Source: Kribbella monticola (lineage in GTDB: Bacteria; Actinomycetota; Actinomycetes; Propionibacteriales; Kribbellaceae). From it: a stretch of DNA of 64,000 nt. A model generated the notes under the pieces. That model was given only the letters and a program-made list of their open reading frames with translations. It was not told where the DNA came from and did not search any database. Below, one piece after another: positions 24,919-33,767 of this stretch (the first letter of the stretch is position 1; each line of letters opens with the position of its first letter). Made by a program: the position numbers and the translations under genes. The stretch covers positions 310,001-374,000 of the forward strand of contig NZ_QFXK01000039.1 in assembly GCF_003261635.1 (NCBI RefSeq), read 5' to 3'.

Positions 24919-25719
24919 TCACAGGCTGGGCCACGGTTCGAGCAGGTCGAGCAACGCGTCGGCGAGCCCGGGCGAAGCCGCCAGTACGCCGTCCGGCAGC
25001 GGGGTCCCCGGACCACCGACGGTCTGCGCGCCGGCCTCCCGGGCGATCAACCCACCGGCGGCGACATCCCATCGCTGGATCACGTGCTCGTAGTACGCAT
25101 CGACAGAGCCGTCGGCGACCGCGCACAGGTCCAGCGCGGCCGATCCACCACGCCGCAGATCCCGTACGGCGGGGAGCACTCGCCGCAGATACTCCGCCTG
25201 CTCGGCGCGCCGCTCCGCCAGGTATGAGAACCCAGTGCTCACCAGAGCAGCCGCTGTCCCGCGCGACTCCCGAACCGCCAGCCGTACGCCGTTCCGCGTG
25301 GCGCCGCCGTCGCGAACGGCCTGCCAGGTGAGGCCGGTCCTCGGTTGGTGCACGACCCCGACCAGCGCGCCGGCGTCGTCCTCGGCCGCGATACTGACCG
25401 CCCACTCGGGCCGGCCGTAGAGGTAGTTCACCGTCCCGTCGAGCGGGTCGATCACCCAGGTGATGCCGGAGACCGATGGCTTCGCGGCACCCTCCTCACC
25501 GAGCAGGCCGTCGTCCGGCCGGGCCATCGCCAGGCCGTCGGTGATCAGCTGCTCGGACGCGCGATCGGCAGCGGTGACCGGGTCGCTGGCCGAACTCTTG
25601 ATCTCCACGGCAGGTCCGTCGATGCTGACGGTCGCCTCCCTGGCCAGCAACTCCGCCCCCGCCGCGGTCGCGAGAGTGCTGGCGAGAGCTAGGAACTCAT
25701 TGACGTCAACAAGGCGCAC
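24919..25719 (-). CDS. inositol-monophosphatase-family phosphatase
   Basis: 266 aa Mg2+-dependent phosphatase of the IMPase/FBPase fold. GLLGEEGAA (about 72-80) and WVIDPLDGTVNYLYGRPEWAVSI (about 88-110) are the metal-binding motifs, and the C-terminal YEHVIQRWDVAAGGLIAREAGA (WDxAAG) closes the site. Substrate may be inositol-1-phosphate, a sugar phosphate or histidinol phosphate. It heads the Ugp-like operon, with a 10-nt gap to the permease. The AT-rich 68-bp region upstream (25720-25787), with GTGA/TCAC arms at 25723-25735, probably holds the promoter. Confidence 0.9.
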   Translation of the reverse strand: MRLVDVNEFLALASTLATAAGAELLAREATVSIDGPAVEIKSSASDPVTAADRASEQLITDGLAMARPDDGLLGEEGAAKPSVSGITWVIDPLDGTVNYLYGRPEWAVSIAAEDDAGALVGVVHQPRTGLTWQAVRDGGATRNGVRLAVRESRGTAAALVSTGFSYLAERRAEQAEYLRRVLPAVRDLRRGGSAALDLCAVADGSVDAYYEHVIQRWDVAAGGLIAREAGAQTVGGPGTPLPDGVLAASPGLADALLDLLEPWPSL

Positions 25720-25787
25720 GCCGTGAAATTATCACTGAATCGTGGTTTCGTATAGCTAATCCTTGTTATCTTCTCATCGAAATCACA

Positions 25788-26483
25788 TCAGTCGTCATCA
25801 TCGTCGCGCAGCCGCACGCCGGTGACGCCCTCGAGTTCGTCCAGGGCCAGGACCAGCGTCTGCAGCGGCGCCCGGCCGGTGAACCGCATCCCGGCCCGCA
25901 CCTGCCGCCTGCCGGCTTCCCGCTGCACCTCGGTGCCGAGCACCGACACCTCGAAGCCCATCGCACTGGCGGTGTGCAGGATCTCCCGCAGTACGCCGGC
26001 GCCGTCGAGGTACCGGACCGTGACGATCTTGCGGCGGTCCGGCGACGGCAGGTGCCGTGTCAACCGAGTGAACGGGCCGACGGCAACAAGATGCAGAACG
26101 GTGGCCGCTACCGCGAGGATCGGCATCCCCGCGCCACAGGCCATCCCGATCGCCGCGGTCATCCAGATCGTCGCCGCGGTGGTCAGCCCACGCACGACGT
26201 CGCGGCGCATGAAGATCACGCCCGCACCGAGGAAGCCCACGCCGGACACGACCTGGGCCGCGATCCGGGACGGATCGAGGTTCACCTCGGAGCCGAGCAC
26301 GTTCGCGAAACCGAAGCCGGAGACCAGTGTGAAGACCGCGGCGCCGGTGCCGACCAGCGTGTGGGTGCGGACACCGGCGCTCTTCTGCCGGATCTGCCGC
26401 TCGACGCCGATCAGCATCGACAGCACGAACGCGATCAGCAGCAGGAGCAGCTCGACCCAGGTGTCCGAGGTCGCCAGCTTCAT
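25788..26483 (-). CDS. MgtC/SapB family membrane protein
   Basis: 231 aa. The N-terminal membrane domain has the family signature: LLLLLIAFVLSMLIGVERQIRQKSAGVRTHTLVG, then ISxVGFLGAG in the form QVVSGVGFLGAGVIFMRR and VRGLTTAATIWMTAAIGMACGAG. A cytosolic ACT-like C-terminal domain (about 150-225) follows. MgtC proteins help growth at low Mg2+, partly by inhibiting F-type ATPase. It is possibly the last gene of the kinase/DeoR operon (28 nt after the dehydrogenase). The tail is a run of aspartates (DDDDD). Confidence 0.9.
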   Translation of the reverse strand: MKLATSDTWVELLLLLIAFVLSMLIGVERQIRQKSAGVRTHTLVGTGAAVFTLVSGFGFANVLGSEVNLDPSRIAAQVVSGVGFLGAGVIFMRRDVVRGLTTAATIWMTAAIGMACGAGMPILAVAATVLHLVAVGPFTRLTRHLPSPDRRKIVTVRYLDGAGVLREILHTASAMGFEVSVLGTEVQREAGRRQVRAGMRFTGRAPLQTLVLALDELEGVTGVRLRDDDDD

Positions 26484-26511
26484 GACCTCACCAGTGCCCA
26501 GGGGCGATTCA

Positions 26512-27528
26512 TCAAGCCACCTTGCCGACCGGATCCCGGCCCGCGAGGTAGGCGGCCACCGCTTCGGCCGCGATCGATCCGGCCCGGTGCGCGGTCTGCC
26601 GGGTGGCACCGGCCAGATGAGGAGTCATCACCACGTTGGGGGCCGTCAGCAACCGCGAGCCGGCCGGCAGCGGCTCCGCCGGGAACACGTCGAAGGCCGC
26701 GGCACTCAAGTGCCCCGACTCCAACGCATCGACGGTCGCGTCGTAGTCGAGCAGCCCACCACGAGCCGTGTTGACCAGTACGCCGCCTCTCGGCATCAGC
26801 GCCAACTGCTCGGCTCCGATCATGCCTCGAGTCTCGTCTGTCAGCCGCGCGTGCAGGCTGACCACGTCGGAGCGCCGAAGCAACTCGTCCAGGCCGGCCA
26901 ACTCGATCCCGTCAGTCGCGGTGGTGACGAACGGGTCGTTCACCAGCACCCGCGCACCGAAGGCAAGCATCACTCGCGCGACCCGGCGACCGATAGCGCC
27001 GAAGCCGATCAGCCCGACGGTCGCGCCGTCCAGCTCGCCGCCGCACTCGTCGTACGCATAGAGATCGCTGCGCCACTGCCCGTCTTCCAGGGTGCGCTGC
27101 AGCCGGGGAAGGTTGCGTAGGGCACCCAACATCAAGGTGACCGCGTGCTCGGCCGCGGCACCGGCGTTGCGACCGGGGGTGGACGACACGATGATCCCGC
27201 GCTTCGTTGCCGCAGGCACGTTCACGTTCACGGGACCACCACGGCAGCAGACCAGAAACCGCAGGTCCGGCGCCGCGTCGAGCACGCGCTCGGTAAACGG
27301 GCCCATCTGCGTGACGGCCACCTCGATCCCCGGTAGCGCCGCGATCAACTCCTCCTCGGCGTCGCTGGCTTCGTCCACCTCGGCCACCCGCCCGTACGGC
27401 GTGAGCGGCCAGGGCAAGGTGACTTCGCGGAAGTCGAAGGAGACCTCGGGCAGCTTGCCGAGTTCGGCTGCGAGCAGTTCGTTGCGGACGAAGTGGTCTC
27501 CGGCAAGCAGCGTGGCGACGGTTCTCAT
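26512..27528 (-). CDS. D-2-hydroxyacid dehydrogenase (SerA-like family)
   Basis: 338 aa NAD-dependent dehydrogenase of the D-isomer family. GATVGLIGFGAIGRRVARVMLAFGARVLVNDPF is the Rossmann GxGxxG segment (about 172-204). VNTARGGLLDYDATVDALESG gives the substrate Arg, and the catalytic His is in MTPHLAGATRQT. A regulatory ACT domain is absent, so this is not classical serine-biosynthetic SerA. Its location after an FGGY kinase and within a DeoR-controlled operon suggests oxidation or reduction of a carbohydrate-derived hydroxy acid. The gap to the kinase is 36 nt. Confidence 0.88.
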   Translation of the reverse strand: MRTVATLLAGDHFVRNELLAAELGKLPEVSFDFREVTLPWPLTPYGRVAEVDEASDAEEELIAALPGIEVAVTQMGPFTERVLDAAPDLRFLVCCRGGPVNVNVPAATKRGIIVSSTPGRNAGAAAEHAVTLMLGALRNLPRLQRTLEDGQWRSDLYAYDECGGELDGATVGLIGFGAIGRRVARVMLAFGARVLVNDPFVTTATDGIELAGLDELLRRSDVVSLHARLTDETRGMIGAEQLALMPRGGVLVNTARGGLLDYDATVDALESGHLSAAAFDVFPAEPLPAGSRLLTAPNVVMTPHLAGATRQTAHRAGSIAAEAVAAYLAGRDPVGKVA

Positions 27529-27564
27529 CGGACTCCTGGTCTCATCTGTGCAGGGCTTGAGGTC

Positions 27565-29007
27565 TCAGCGAGGCGCCGGGTCGGCCCACCGCGGGCGGGC
27601 GAGCTCGATCCGCCGCAGGTAGTGGGCGTATCCCTCGTCGTAGAAGGCGGCACGGGCCGGGTCCGGATCGAGTTGCCGGGTCTCCGCGATCCACTCGGAT
27701 CCCGTGCTGTCCGGGTCCACAGCGCGCCGGGCGCCGATCACGGCTCCACGCGCCGCGACCTGCGACGCCTCAGTCGTGTGCAGCGGGCTGTTGAGCACGT
27801 CCGCAAGGATCTGAGTCCATTCGGTACTGCGGGCGCCGCCTCCGCAGACGGTCACGCGACCCGACCACCCGGCCGCCTCCAGACAATGCCGAGCGGCGTA
27901 GGCGATCCCCTCGCAGGTCGCCCGGACCAGATCCGCCTGCGTGGTGGAAAGGTCGATCCCGTCGAATGAACCACGCGCACGGGTGTCCACGAACGGCGCG
28001 CGCTCGCCCGCCTCGGACAGATACGGCAGCACGGTCACACCACGAGCACCAGCCGGGCTCTCCGCGAGCAGCGCCGCCAACTGATCGGTTCCGAGCCCGA
28101 CAAGTGCGAGCACGCGGTCGAGCGCCGCCGTACCGACCATGGCCGGCATCGCCCGCAACCAGGTCCCGGGCGTCCACGTCCCCAGGAACAACCCGGCGGG
28201 CTCGCCATCGACCGGCAACTCCTGTGTGACCACCTGACAGGCGAGCGTCGTACCGACAGTCAGCAACGCGTCGCCGACTTCGGTGACACCGGCGCCGGTA
28301 GCAGCCGCAGGAAGATCGTACGGACCGGAAGAAACCCTTGTCCCCAAGGCCAAACCAGTACGGGCGTCGCGTAGCTCCCCCACCGGCCCGACCTCCACGG
28401 GAGCCAGCAAATGCTGCCAATCACCCAACCCACACGCAGCCAAGGCATCGGCGTCGTAGTGCCCGGTCCGAGGATCCAGGAAGGGCGCAGACGCATCGGA
28501 GACATCAGTCGCCCGCACGCCGGTGAGCCGCTGCATCACCACGTCCTTGCAGTACGCCGCCGTCTGCGCACGACCGAGAACGTCAGGCTCCTCAGCCAGT
28601 ACTGCGGCCAGCAGCGGGCCGGAAGCACCTGGGAACATCCTGTTGCCGGAGCGCCGGAAGACATCCTCGGCAATACCCTCAGACGTCCACCGCTCCAGGA
28701 TCGGACTGCTCCGCGCGTCCAGCCAGGAGATCGCCGGCCGCACCGGGCGCCCGTCCGCATCCACCAGCCAAAGTCCGTCACCCTGAGCAGTGATGGCCAG
28801 CACCCCGGGCCGCGCCGCCCCGGACGAGGCGAGCTCCCGCAACACCTCGTTGACTGAGGCAACGATCTCGTCGGTGTCGTGCTCGAACCGTCCCGGTCCC
28901 GGCCGGACCAGCCTGGTCGGCCGGGACGCCTCGGCAACCTGCCGGCCCTCGTCGTCGAACACGACCGCCTTGGTGACCGTCGTCCCGACATCCACACCGA
29001 CGTCCAT
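27565..29007 (-). CDS. FGGY-family carbohydrate kinase (xylulokinase-like)
   Basis: 480 aa ATP-dependent sugar kinase. DVGVDVGTTVTKAVVFDDEG is the phosphate-1 motif, LAITAQGDGLWLVDADGRPVRPAISWLDARS the substrate domain, and 'VTVCGGGARSTEWTQILADVLNSPLHTTEASQVAARGAVIGAR' the C-terminal FGGY signature. Substrate is a pentulose, hexulose or polyol; xylulose or erythritol-type are possible. AGGAGG precedes ATG 29007 and only 9 nt separate it from the DeoR gene. A second FGGY kinase lies three genes upstream in the same operon. Confidence 0.9.
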   Translation of the reverse strand: MDVGVDVGTTVTKAVVFDDEGRQVAEASRPTRLVRPGPGRFEHDTDEIVASVNEVLRELASSGAARPGVLAITAQGDGLWLVDADGRPVRPAISWLDARSSPILERWTSEGIAEDVFRRSGNRMFPGASGPLLAAVLAEEPDVLGRAQTAAYCKDVVMQRLTGVRATDVSDASAPFLDPRTGHYDADALAACGLGDWQHLLAPVEVGPVGELRDARTGLALGTRVSSGPYDLPAAATGAGVTEVGDALLTVGTTLACQVVTQELPVDGEPAGLFLGTWTPGTWLRAMPAMVGTAALDRVLALVGLGTDQLAALLAESPAGARGVTVLPYLSEAGERAPFVDTRARGSFDGIDLSTTQADLVRATCEGIAYAARHCLEAAGWSGRVTVCGGGARSTEWTQILADVLNSPLHTTEASQVAARGAVIGARRAVDPDSTGSEWIAETRQLDPDPARAAFYDEGYAHYLRRIELARPRWADPAPR

Positions 29008-29016
29008 CCGAGCCTC

Positions 29017-29817
29017 CTACAGTGCTGCGACTTCGACCGTGGCGCCGTGATCGCGCAGACCTTCGACCAGGTCGGCCGGGGTCTTCTCGTCGACCACCAC
29101 GAGATCGAAATCGGTCAGCGGGGCGAGTTTGTGCAGGGCGGTGCGCTGCAGCTTGCCGTGGTCCACCAGCAGCACCTTTGTCCGTGCGGACCGCAGCATC
29201 GCCTGCTTCACCAGGACGATCTCCTGCTCCTGGTGGAAGGCGTGCGTCGGCGAAACCGCCGAAACGCTGCAGAACAAGAAGTCCGGGTGCAGCGCCTCGA
29301 CCGCCTGCGCGCACGGCAGGCCGCCGAACGAGTCGTGCGACGGCGAATAGATCCCGCCGAGCGCGAGCAGGGTGATGTCGCGGAGCTGGCTCAGTTTGCT
29401 GATCGCCGGCAGGAAGTTGGTCGCCACGGTCAGCGGGGTGATGTCCTCGAACAGATCGATCAGCGCGAGTGCGCTGGTCGAGTCGTCCAGCATCACCGAC
29501 ATCCCCGGCTCGATCATCGCGCGGGCATGCCGGGCCAGTGCCGACTTCTCCGCCTGCGCGGTGTTCAGCCGGTAGGCCACGTTGCTCTCGAACACGCTGG
29601 TCGGCTGCGCCGTCACGCCGCCGCGGTACTTGCGGACCACCCCTTGGCGTTCCAGCTCGTCCAGGTCACGGTGCACGGTCATCACACTGACCCCGAACGC
29701 CTCGACCAGATCGTTGGCCGAGACGGAGCCGTGCTTGACGACGTACGCCGCGATCTCGGCCTGGCGCCGGGCCGGACGGCTCAGCTCCGGGGAGTCACCA
29801 TCGGGATCAGAACTCAT
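29017..29817 (-). CDS. DeoR-family transcriptional regulator
   Basis: 266 aa. The N-terminal DeoR helix-turn-helix is at about 15-70 (RRQAEIAAYVVKHGSVSANDLVEAFGVSVMTVHRDLDELERQGVVRKYRGGV). The C-terminal sensor domain of the DeoRC/isomerase fold (about 85-255) has MLDDSTSALALI and LLVDHGKLQRTALHKLAPLTDFDLVVVDE. These repressors respond to phosphorylated sugars made by their kinase targets. It is encoded inside the operon it probably controls, ATGA-coupled to the phosphatase; a perfect inverted repeat upstream of the first kinase is the expected operator. Confidence 0.92.
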   Translation of the reverse strand: MSSDPDGDSPELSRPARRQAEIAAYVVKHGSVSANDLVEAFGVSVMTVHRDLDELERQGVVRKYRGGVTAQPTSVFESNVAYRLNTAQAEKSALARHARAMIEPGMSVMLDDSTSALALIDLFEDITPLTVATNFLPAISKLSQLRDITLLALGGIYSPSHDSFGGLPCAQAVEALHPDFLFCSVSAVSPTHAFHQEQEIVLVKQAMLRSARTKVLLVDHGKLQRTALHKLAPLTDFDLVVVDEKTPADLVEGLRDHGATVEVAAL

Positions 29818-30434
29818 GCCAGCTTCTCCATTCGCACTGCCGGAACGTTGTACGCCTCCAGGCCCACTGTGTCCGGTTGCCAGCGGAATCGCACCAGCGC
29901 GGCAGGCCCGAGCGCTGGCAGCAGTCTGCGGTAGTCCCGCAACTCCAGCCCCAGCACCCGGCAGGTGAGCAGCCGGATCAGCGTGTTGTGCGCGACCACG
30001 AGCACCTTCTGGCCGGCGTGCGCCGTGCCGATCTCCTGGAACACCTCGTACACCCGGTCGGCCGCCGCGACCGGATCCTCCCCGCCGGGAAAGTGCCGGC
30101 CGACCGGATCCAGCTCGAACGCTTTCGCCACGTCGACAGGCAGTTCGCTGAGCATCCGGCCTTCCGCAGTACCGAAGTCCAGTTCGCGGAGACGTGCGTC
30201 GACGACTGGTTCGAGGTCGAGGAGTTCGGCGGTCGGGGTGATGGTCTGCCGGGCTCGCAGCATCGGTGACGACCAGAGCGCGTCCGGTGCGAACTCCGCC
30301 GCCCAGTCCTTGAGTTGATCCGCCTGCTGCCGGCCGACCTCGTCGATCGGCAGATCCGTGGCGCCGGTGTACCGGTTGCCGTGATGCCACTCGGTCCGCC
30401 CGTGCCGAGCCAGTACGACGATGGTCCGCGTCAT
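29814..30434 (-). CDS. histidine phosphatase (phosphoglycerate-mutase-like)
   Basis: 206 aa branch-1 histidine phosphatase. VVLARHGRTEWHHGNRYTGATDLPI holds the phospho-accepting RHG; SSPMLRARQTITPT, RLRELDFGTAEGR (acid Glu) and LVVAHNTLIRLL (second His) complete the site. Placed between two FGGY kinases, it most likely acts on a sugar phosphate and not on glycolytic phosphoglycerate. The start overlaps the upstream kinase stop (ATGA). Confidence 0.9.
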   Translation of the reverse strand: MTRTIVVLARHGRTEWHHGNRYTGATDLPIDEVGRQQADQLKDWAAEFAPDALWSSPMLRARQTITPTAELLDLEPVVDARLRELDFGTAEGRMLSELPVDVAKAFELDPVGRHFPGGEDPVAAADRVYEVFQEIGTAHAGQKVLVVAHNTLIRLLTCRVLGLELRDYRRLLPALGPAALVRFRWQPDTVGLEAYNVPAVRMEKLA

Positions 30435-31828
30435 CCCAGGTACCCCCGGCGATCCAGCTCGGCGACGAATTCGCCGTACAGGTTCTCGAGCCGCCCTCGT
30501 GGCCGCGGCTCCAGCACTGTCGCCACCTTGACCATCCGGGCAGCGGTCTCGGTCACCGAGGTCTCGCGCGAGGCAGCAAGGATCGCCATCCCGTATGCCG
30601 GATCCGGAGTGGCCGGGAGTTCCACCGGTACGCCGAGGACGTCGGCGCGGAGTTGGTTCCAGTAGCCGCTGCGCACAGCGCCGCCGGTGAGGGAGACGGA
30701 GCCGACCGGCTCTGCCCCGAGCTTCACCAGGTGCTCGAAGGCGAGCCGCTCGATGAAGGCGACGCCCTGCAGGACCCCGGCGTACCGGTGCAGGTCGTCC
30801 GGGAAGTCGCCGAGCTCGAAGCTGGTGGCGTCCGGTGCGACGAAGGGGAATCGCTCACCGCGCTTGGTGATCGGATAGATCGCGGCGTCGATCGGGCCGA
30901 GGTCGCGAGCCTGCCGGTCGAAGGCATCGAGGTCGGCGCCCGGCAGCAACGCGGTGAGCGCGCCGGCGCCGGTGTTCGAGGCGCCACCGGGGAGCCAGCC
31001 GCCGTCGGGGTGCCGGTGCGAGTAGACCGCGCCGGTCGGGTCGTCGAGCAGGTCCTTGCTGACGCCTTTGAGGACGAGCGTGGTGCCGAGGACGGAGTTC
31101 CACGCGCCCGGCGCGAGGGCGCCCGCGGCGAGTTGGGCCGCGCAGCCATCGGTCATGCCCGCGTACACGGGAGTGCCTTCGGGGACCCCGGTGACCTGGG
31201 CCTTTGCGGCCGAGACGCGACCGAGTTCGGTGCCGGGCAGGACGACGTCGGGGAAGCATTCGCGCGCCAGGCCGAGGCGGTCGAAGGCGTCGTACGGCCA
31301 GGTCCCGGCGACGAGGTCGTAGCCGGTCTTGAGCGCATGACTGGTATCGGTCGCGACGGGATGCCCGGTGAGCTGGGCAGCCACGGCATCCGCACTGTGC
31401 GCGATCCGCCATTCCGTACGCCGACCGTCGGTCAGCCAGAGGATCTTGGGGAGGGCCCAGGTGGGTTGCATCGCGGTGGACCAGCGAGCCGGGTCCGCGG
31501 CGACGATGCGTGGGAGCTCCGCGGCGGCGCGGGCGTCGTCGTACATCAAGGCCGTCGTGATCGGCTGCCCGGCCGTGTCGGTCAGCAGGACGGTGCCGGA
31601 GGTGGAGCAGATCGCGATGCCCTCGACCGAGGGGTCGGCGACCTCGGCCAGGGTGGCGTCGACGGCGGCGAACCAGTCGGCCGGATCCTGCTCGTGGCGA
31701 TCGTCGGCGGGGCGCGAACTGCTCAGCCCTCGCGTCGCCCGGCCGAGCACGGCCCCGGACGCGGCGACGCGGACCGCGCGCACGCTCTGGGTGCCGAGGT
31801 CGACGCCGATCCAGGACGGTTCCCCCAC
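30431..31828 (-). CDS. FGGY-family carbohydrate kinase
   Basis: 465 aa, first gene of the operon. SWIGVDLGTQSVRAVRVAASG is the N-terminal phosphate motif; TSGTVLLTDTAGQPITTALMYDDAR the sugar-binding region; TPVYAGMTDGCAAQLAAGALAPG and SVSLTGGAVRSGYWNQLRADVLGVPV lie in the C-terminal half. It is only distantly similar to the 27565-29007 kinase, so the two probably phosphorylate different substrates. GTG 31828 follows GGGAGG with 8-nt spacing. The DeoR-type inverted repeat at 31856-31884 is 28 bp upstream. Confidence 0.9.
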   Translation of the reverse strand: MGEPSWIGVDLGTQSVRAVRVAASGAVLGRATRGLSSSRPADDRHEQDPADWFAAVDATLAEVADPSVEGIAICSTSGTVLLTDTAGQPITTALMYDDARAAAELPRIVAADPARWSTAMQPTWALPKILWLTDGRRTEWRIAHSADAVAAQLTGHPVATDTSHALKTGYDLVAGTWPYDAFDRLGLARECFPDVVLPGTELGRVSAAKAQVTGVPEGTPVYAGMTDGCAAQLAAGALAPGAWNSVLGTTLVLKGVSKDLLDDPTGAVYSHRHPDGGWLPGGASNTGAGALTALLPGADLDAFDRQARDLGPIDAAIYPITKRGERFPFVAPDATSFELGDFPDDLHRYAGVLQGVAFIERLAFEHLVKLGAEPVGSVSLTGGAVRSGYWNQLRADVLGVPVELPATPDPAYGMAILAASRETSVTETAARMVKVATVLEPRPRGRLENLYGEFVAELDRRGYLG

Positions 31829-31855
31829 GCTCGCGCCTCCCGTTGTCGCCGCAGC

Positions 31856-31884
31856 GATGTTATGTCGGTTGGTAACATAACATC
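31856..31884. promoter_or_regulatory. DeoR-type operator: perfect 10-bp inverted repeat
   Basis: GATGTTATGT (31856-31865), a 9-bp spacer and ACATAACATC (31875-31884) are perfectly complementary. TGTTA/TAACA half-sites are typical of DeoR-family repressors. Position 28 bp ahead of the first kinase start suits repression of the whole operon by the DeoR protein at 29017-29817. Confidence 0.8.
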
Positions 31885-31914
31885 AAAGCGCGATAACAGG
31901 GTGGTGCAGGACGA

Positions 31915-32148
31915 TCAGGAATGCATCAGCAGCACGGCGCGATCGGCGGTGGCGAGCTCGAGGCGGCCGGCGTCGACGGCGCCGTACGCACCGATCGGGC
32001 CACTGGCCTTGCGGCCGTGCCGGTTGATCCAGAAGCCCCAGCCCGCGGGTGCGTCGGGCCACTCCGGGTCGGGCTCCCAGCCGAGCGGCGGACGCCAGGT
32101 GGCGGTCGGCGGCTCGGGCCAGCTGGGTGGTGGGTTGAATCGATGCAC
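31915..32148 (-). CDS. 77-aa tryptophan/proline-rich protein
   Basis: Starts MHRFNPPPSWPEPP and contains PPLGWEPDPEWPDAPAGWGFW, a W/P-spaced pattern resembling the DUF2510 or FHA-adjacent 'PAGWYPDP' modules of actinomycetes. The second half (GAVDAGRLELATADRAVLLMHS) is ordinary. ATG 32148 has GGGAGG 8 nt upstream, so translation is plausible. Function unknown; no membrane segment is seen. It lies between the kinase operon and the divergent PAP2 genes. Confidence 0.6.
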   Translation of the reverse strand: MHRFNPPPSWPEPPTATWRPPLGWEPDPEWPDAPAGWGFWINRHGRKASGPIGAYGAVDAGRLELATADRAVLLMHS

Positions 32149-32351
32149 GGGTGGCCCTCCCGGGTCCCCCAGGACCCCGATGATCAGGAACTGTCTGACA
32201 GGTCAACGACCGGCACTCGCGAAACGTCACGCCTAAATCTTGGTAAAGAATATGGGCCCGTCCGGCGCGTTGACCAGCTCACCGGACAGTGATCACCTAG
32301 TCACCGACAGGTATCTGCGTCCCGTTCGCGCCAGTGGGTACAGGAGCGGGG

Positions 32352-33062
32352 ATGGCGACGCGGCGCGCAGGTGCGACCACGATCGTCCGGACACGGAGTT
32401 TGCGCTTGCTCCGGGGCGTCCTGGCGATGGTGCTCTTCGCGCTGCCCGTGGCGCTGCTCGGTTTCGCCGTCCGGCAGCAGTTCGATCCGCTGGTCAGGGC
32501 CGACGAGTCGGCCAGCCGGACCGCGACCGGATTCAGCGTGCGGCACGGACTGGTACCTGCCCTGAAGGTGATCCAGCTCGTCAGCCAGCCGATCATCGTG
32601 TACGTCGTGGCGACCGTCGTCGTCGCCTGGGCCTGGCGGTCGAAGGACCTCCGGGCGCGCGCGCTGTGGGCCTTCGTCACGATGATGATCGGCTGGGGAC
32701 TCGGAGGCCTCGCCAAGCCGCTGGCCCAGCGCGCCCGGCCGGTCGTCGACGACGAGTCCTTCCCGCATGCCCACGGCTACTCGTTCCCGTCCGGGCACGC
32801 CCTGAACATCACGTTGGCCGCCGGCGTACTGGTGTTCCTGCTCTGGCCTGTGCTGTCGGCCACCCAGCGCCGCATCGCCGTCGCGCTGGCGATCGTGGTG
32901 TCTGTCATCGTCGGTCTGGACCGGCTTTTCATCGGTGCGCATTTCCCGTCCGACATCCTCGGCGGGCACGTACTCGGTTTGGGCATTATGTTCGCTTCAT
33001 GGATCGGATTCATCGGCAAGACGGCAGCGACCTCCTCACCCGGACCGTCGCACCCGGCGTAG
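32352..33062 (+). CDS. PAP2-family membrane phosphatase
   Basis: 236 aa with about five or six membrane segments, starting with LLRGVLAMVLFALPVALLGFAV. The three PAP2 motifs are complete: KPLAQRARP (KxxxxxxRP), SFPSGHAL (PSGH) and DRLFIGAHFPSD (RxxxxxHxxxD). Acts on phosphatidate, undecaprenyl or polyprenyl pyrophosphate at the outer face of the membrane. ATG 32352 with AGGAG is preferred over GTG 32334. The C-terminal end overlaps the next PAP2 gene by 64 nt in another frame. Confidence 0.88.
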   Translation: MATRRAGATTIVRTRSLRLLRGVLAMVLFALPVALLGFAVRQQFDPLVRADESASRTATGFSVRHGLVPALKVIQLVSQPIIVYVVATVVVAWAWRSKDLRARALWAFVTMMIGWGLGGLAKPLAQRARPVVDDESFPHAHGYSFPSGHALNITLAAGVLVFLLWPVLSATQRRIAVALAIVVSVIVGLDRLFIGAHFPSDILGGHVLGLGIMFASWIGFIGKTAATSSPGPSHPA

Positions 33063-33703
33063 CGCTCGGCGGCATCCTGGTCGGCTTCGGGCTCGCGCTC
33101 AAAGGACCCCTCGACGGCGTCTCCCACGCCGAGGAGGGGGTCAACAAAGACCTTGCCGCGCACCGGGACGGTACCTGGAACACGATCACCGCGGTGTGGT
33201 CCCAGATCGGCAACACCGCGGGCGTGGTCGCGGTCTGCATCGTCGTCTCGTCCCTGCTGCTGTGGCGGACCAAGGACCTGCGGCTGGCCTTCGTCGCACC
33301 GATAGCCATCGCCATGCAGGGACTGATCTTCCTGATCGCCGCCAAGGTCGTGGACCGCGACCGCCCACAGGTCCCGCATCTGGACAAGTCACCGCCGACG
33401 GCCAGCTATCCCAGCGGGCACGAAGGGGCGTCGACCGGCCTGTACCTCGCGTTCGCCCTGCTCGCGTTGGGCATCGAGCGCGCCTGGCTGCGCTGGACCA
33501 CCGTGATCCTCTGTCTGGCGATGCCGATGATGGTGGGATTCGCGCGGCTCTATCGCGGGATGCATCACGTCACCGACGTCAGCGCCGGCGTGCTCAACGG
33601 CGCCATCTGCGCGCTGCTCGCGTACGGCTGGTACCGGCACACCTCGAGTCGGCGAAGGGAGATCCGCGGCGCCGGTACGAAGTCGCTCGGCCGCTCTGGG
33701 TGA
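32999..33703 (+). CDS. second PAP2-family membrane phosphatase
   Basis: 234 aa. Hydrophobic segments begin VALGGILVGFGLAL. Motifs: KVVDRDRP (KxxxxxxRP), SYPSGHEGAS and RLYRGMHHVTDV. The starting ATG 32999 is the first good codon and lies 64 nt inside the previous gene; no start downstream of 33062 would keep the first membrane segment. The two are tandem members of one family but not close copies. Coupled translation is likely. Role as for other PAP2 enzymes: lipid phosphate hydrolysis, possibly recycling undecaprenyl pyrophosphate. Confidence 0.85.
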   Translation: MDRIHRQDGSDLLTRTVAPGVALGGILVGFGLALKGPLDGVSHAEEGVNKDLAAHRDGTWNTITAVWSQIGNTAGVVAVCIVVSSLLLWRTKDLRLAFVAPIAIAMQGLIFLIAAKVVDRDRPQVPHLDKSPPTASYPSGHEGASTGLYLAFALLALGIERAWLRWTTVILCLAMPMMVGFARLYRGMHHVTDVSAGVLNGAICALLAYGWYRHTSSRRREIRGAGTKSLGRSG

Positions 33704-33767
33704 CCCCCTTGACACCGGCCTCCCGCGGGCGGACCTTGAACTGAGCGATCGGCGTCGTGGGGGGACC

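Noticed and set aside
25723-25735. GTGA-N5-TCAC palindrome before the IMPase gene as an operator
   Set aside because: Only four-base arms. Listed as part of a likely promoter region but not strong enough to call a site.
29017-30390. A 457-codon reading of the DeoR gene extending through the phosphatase gene
   Set aside because: The upstream part is an out-of-frame shadow of the histidine phosphatase. The DeoR start at 29817 has family-like N-terminal sequence and an ATGA junction.
32240-32998. N-terminal extension of the second PAP2 protein
   Set aside because: This frame lies under the first PAP2 gene and reads as Arg-rich low-complexity sequence without membrane segments.
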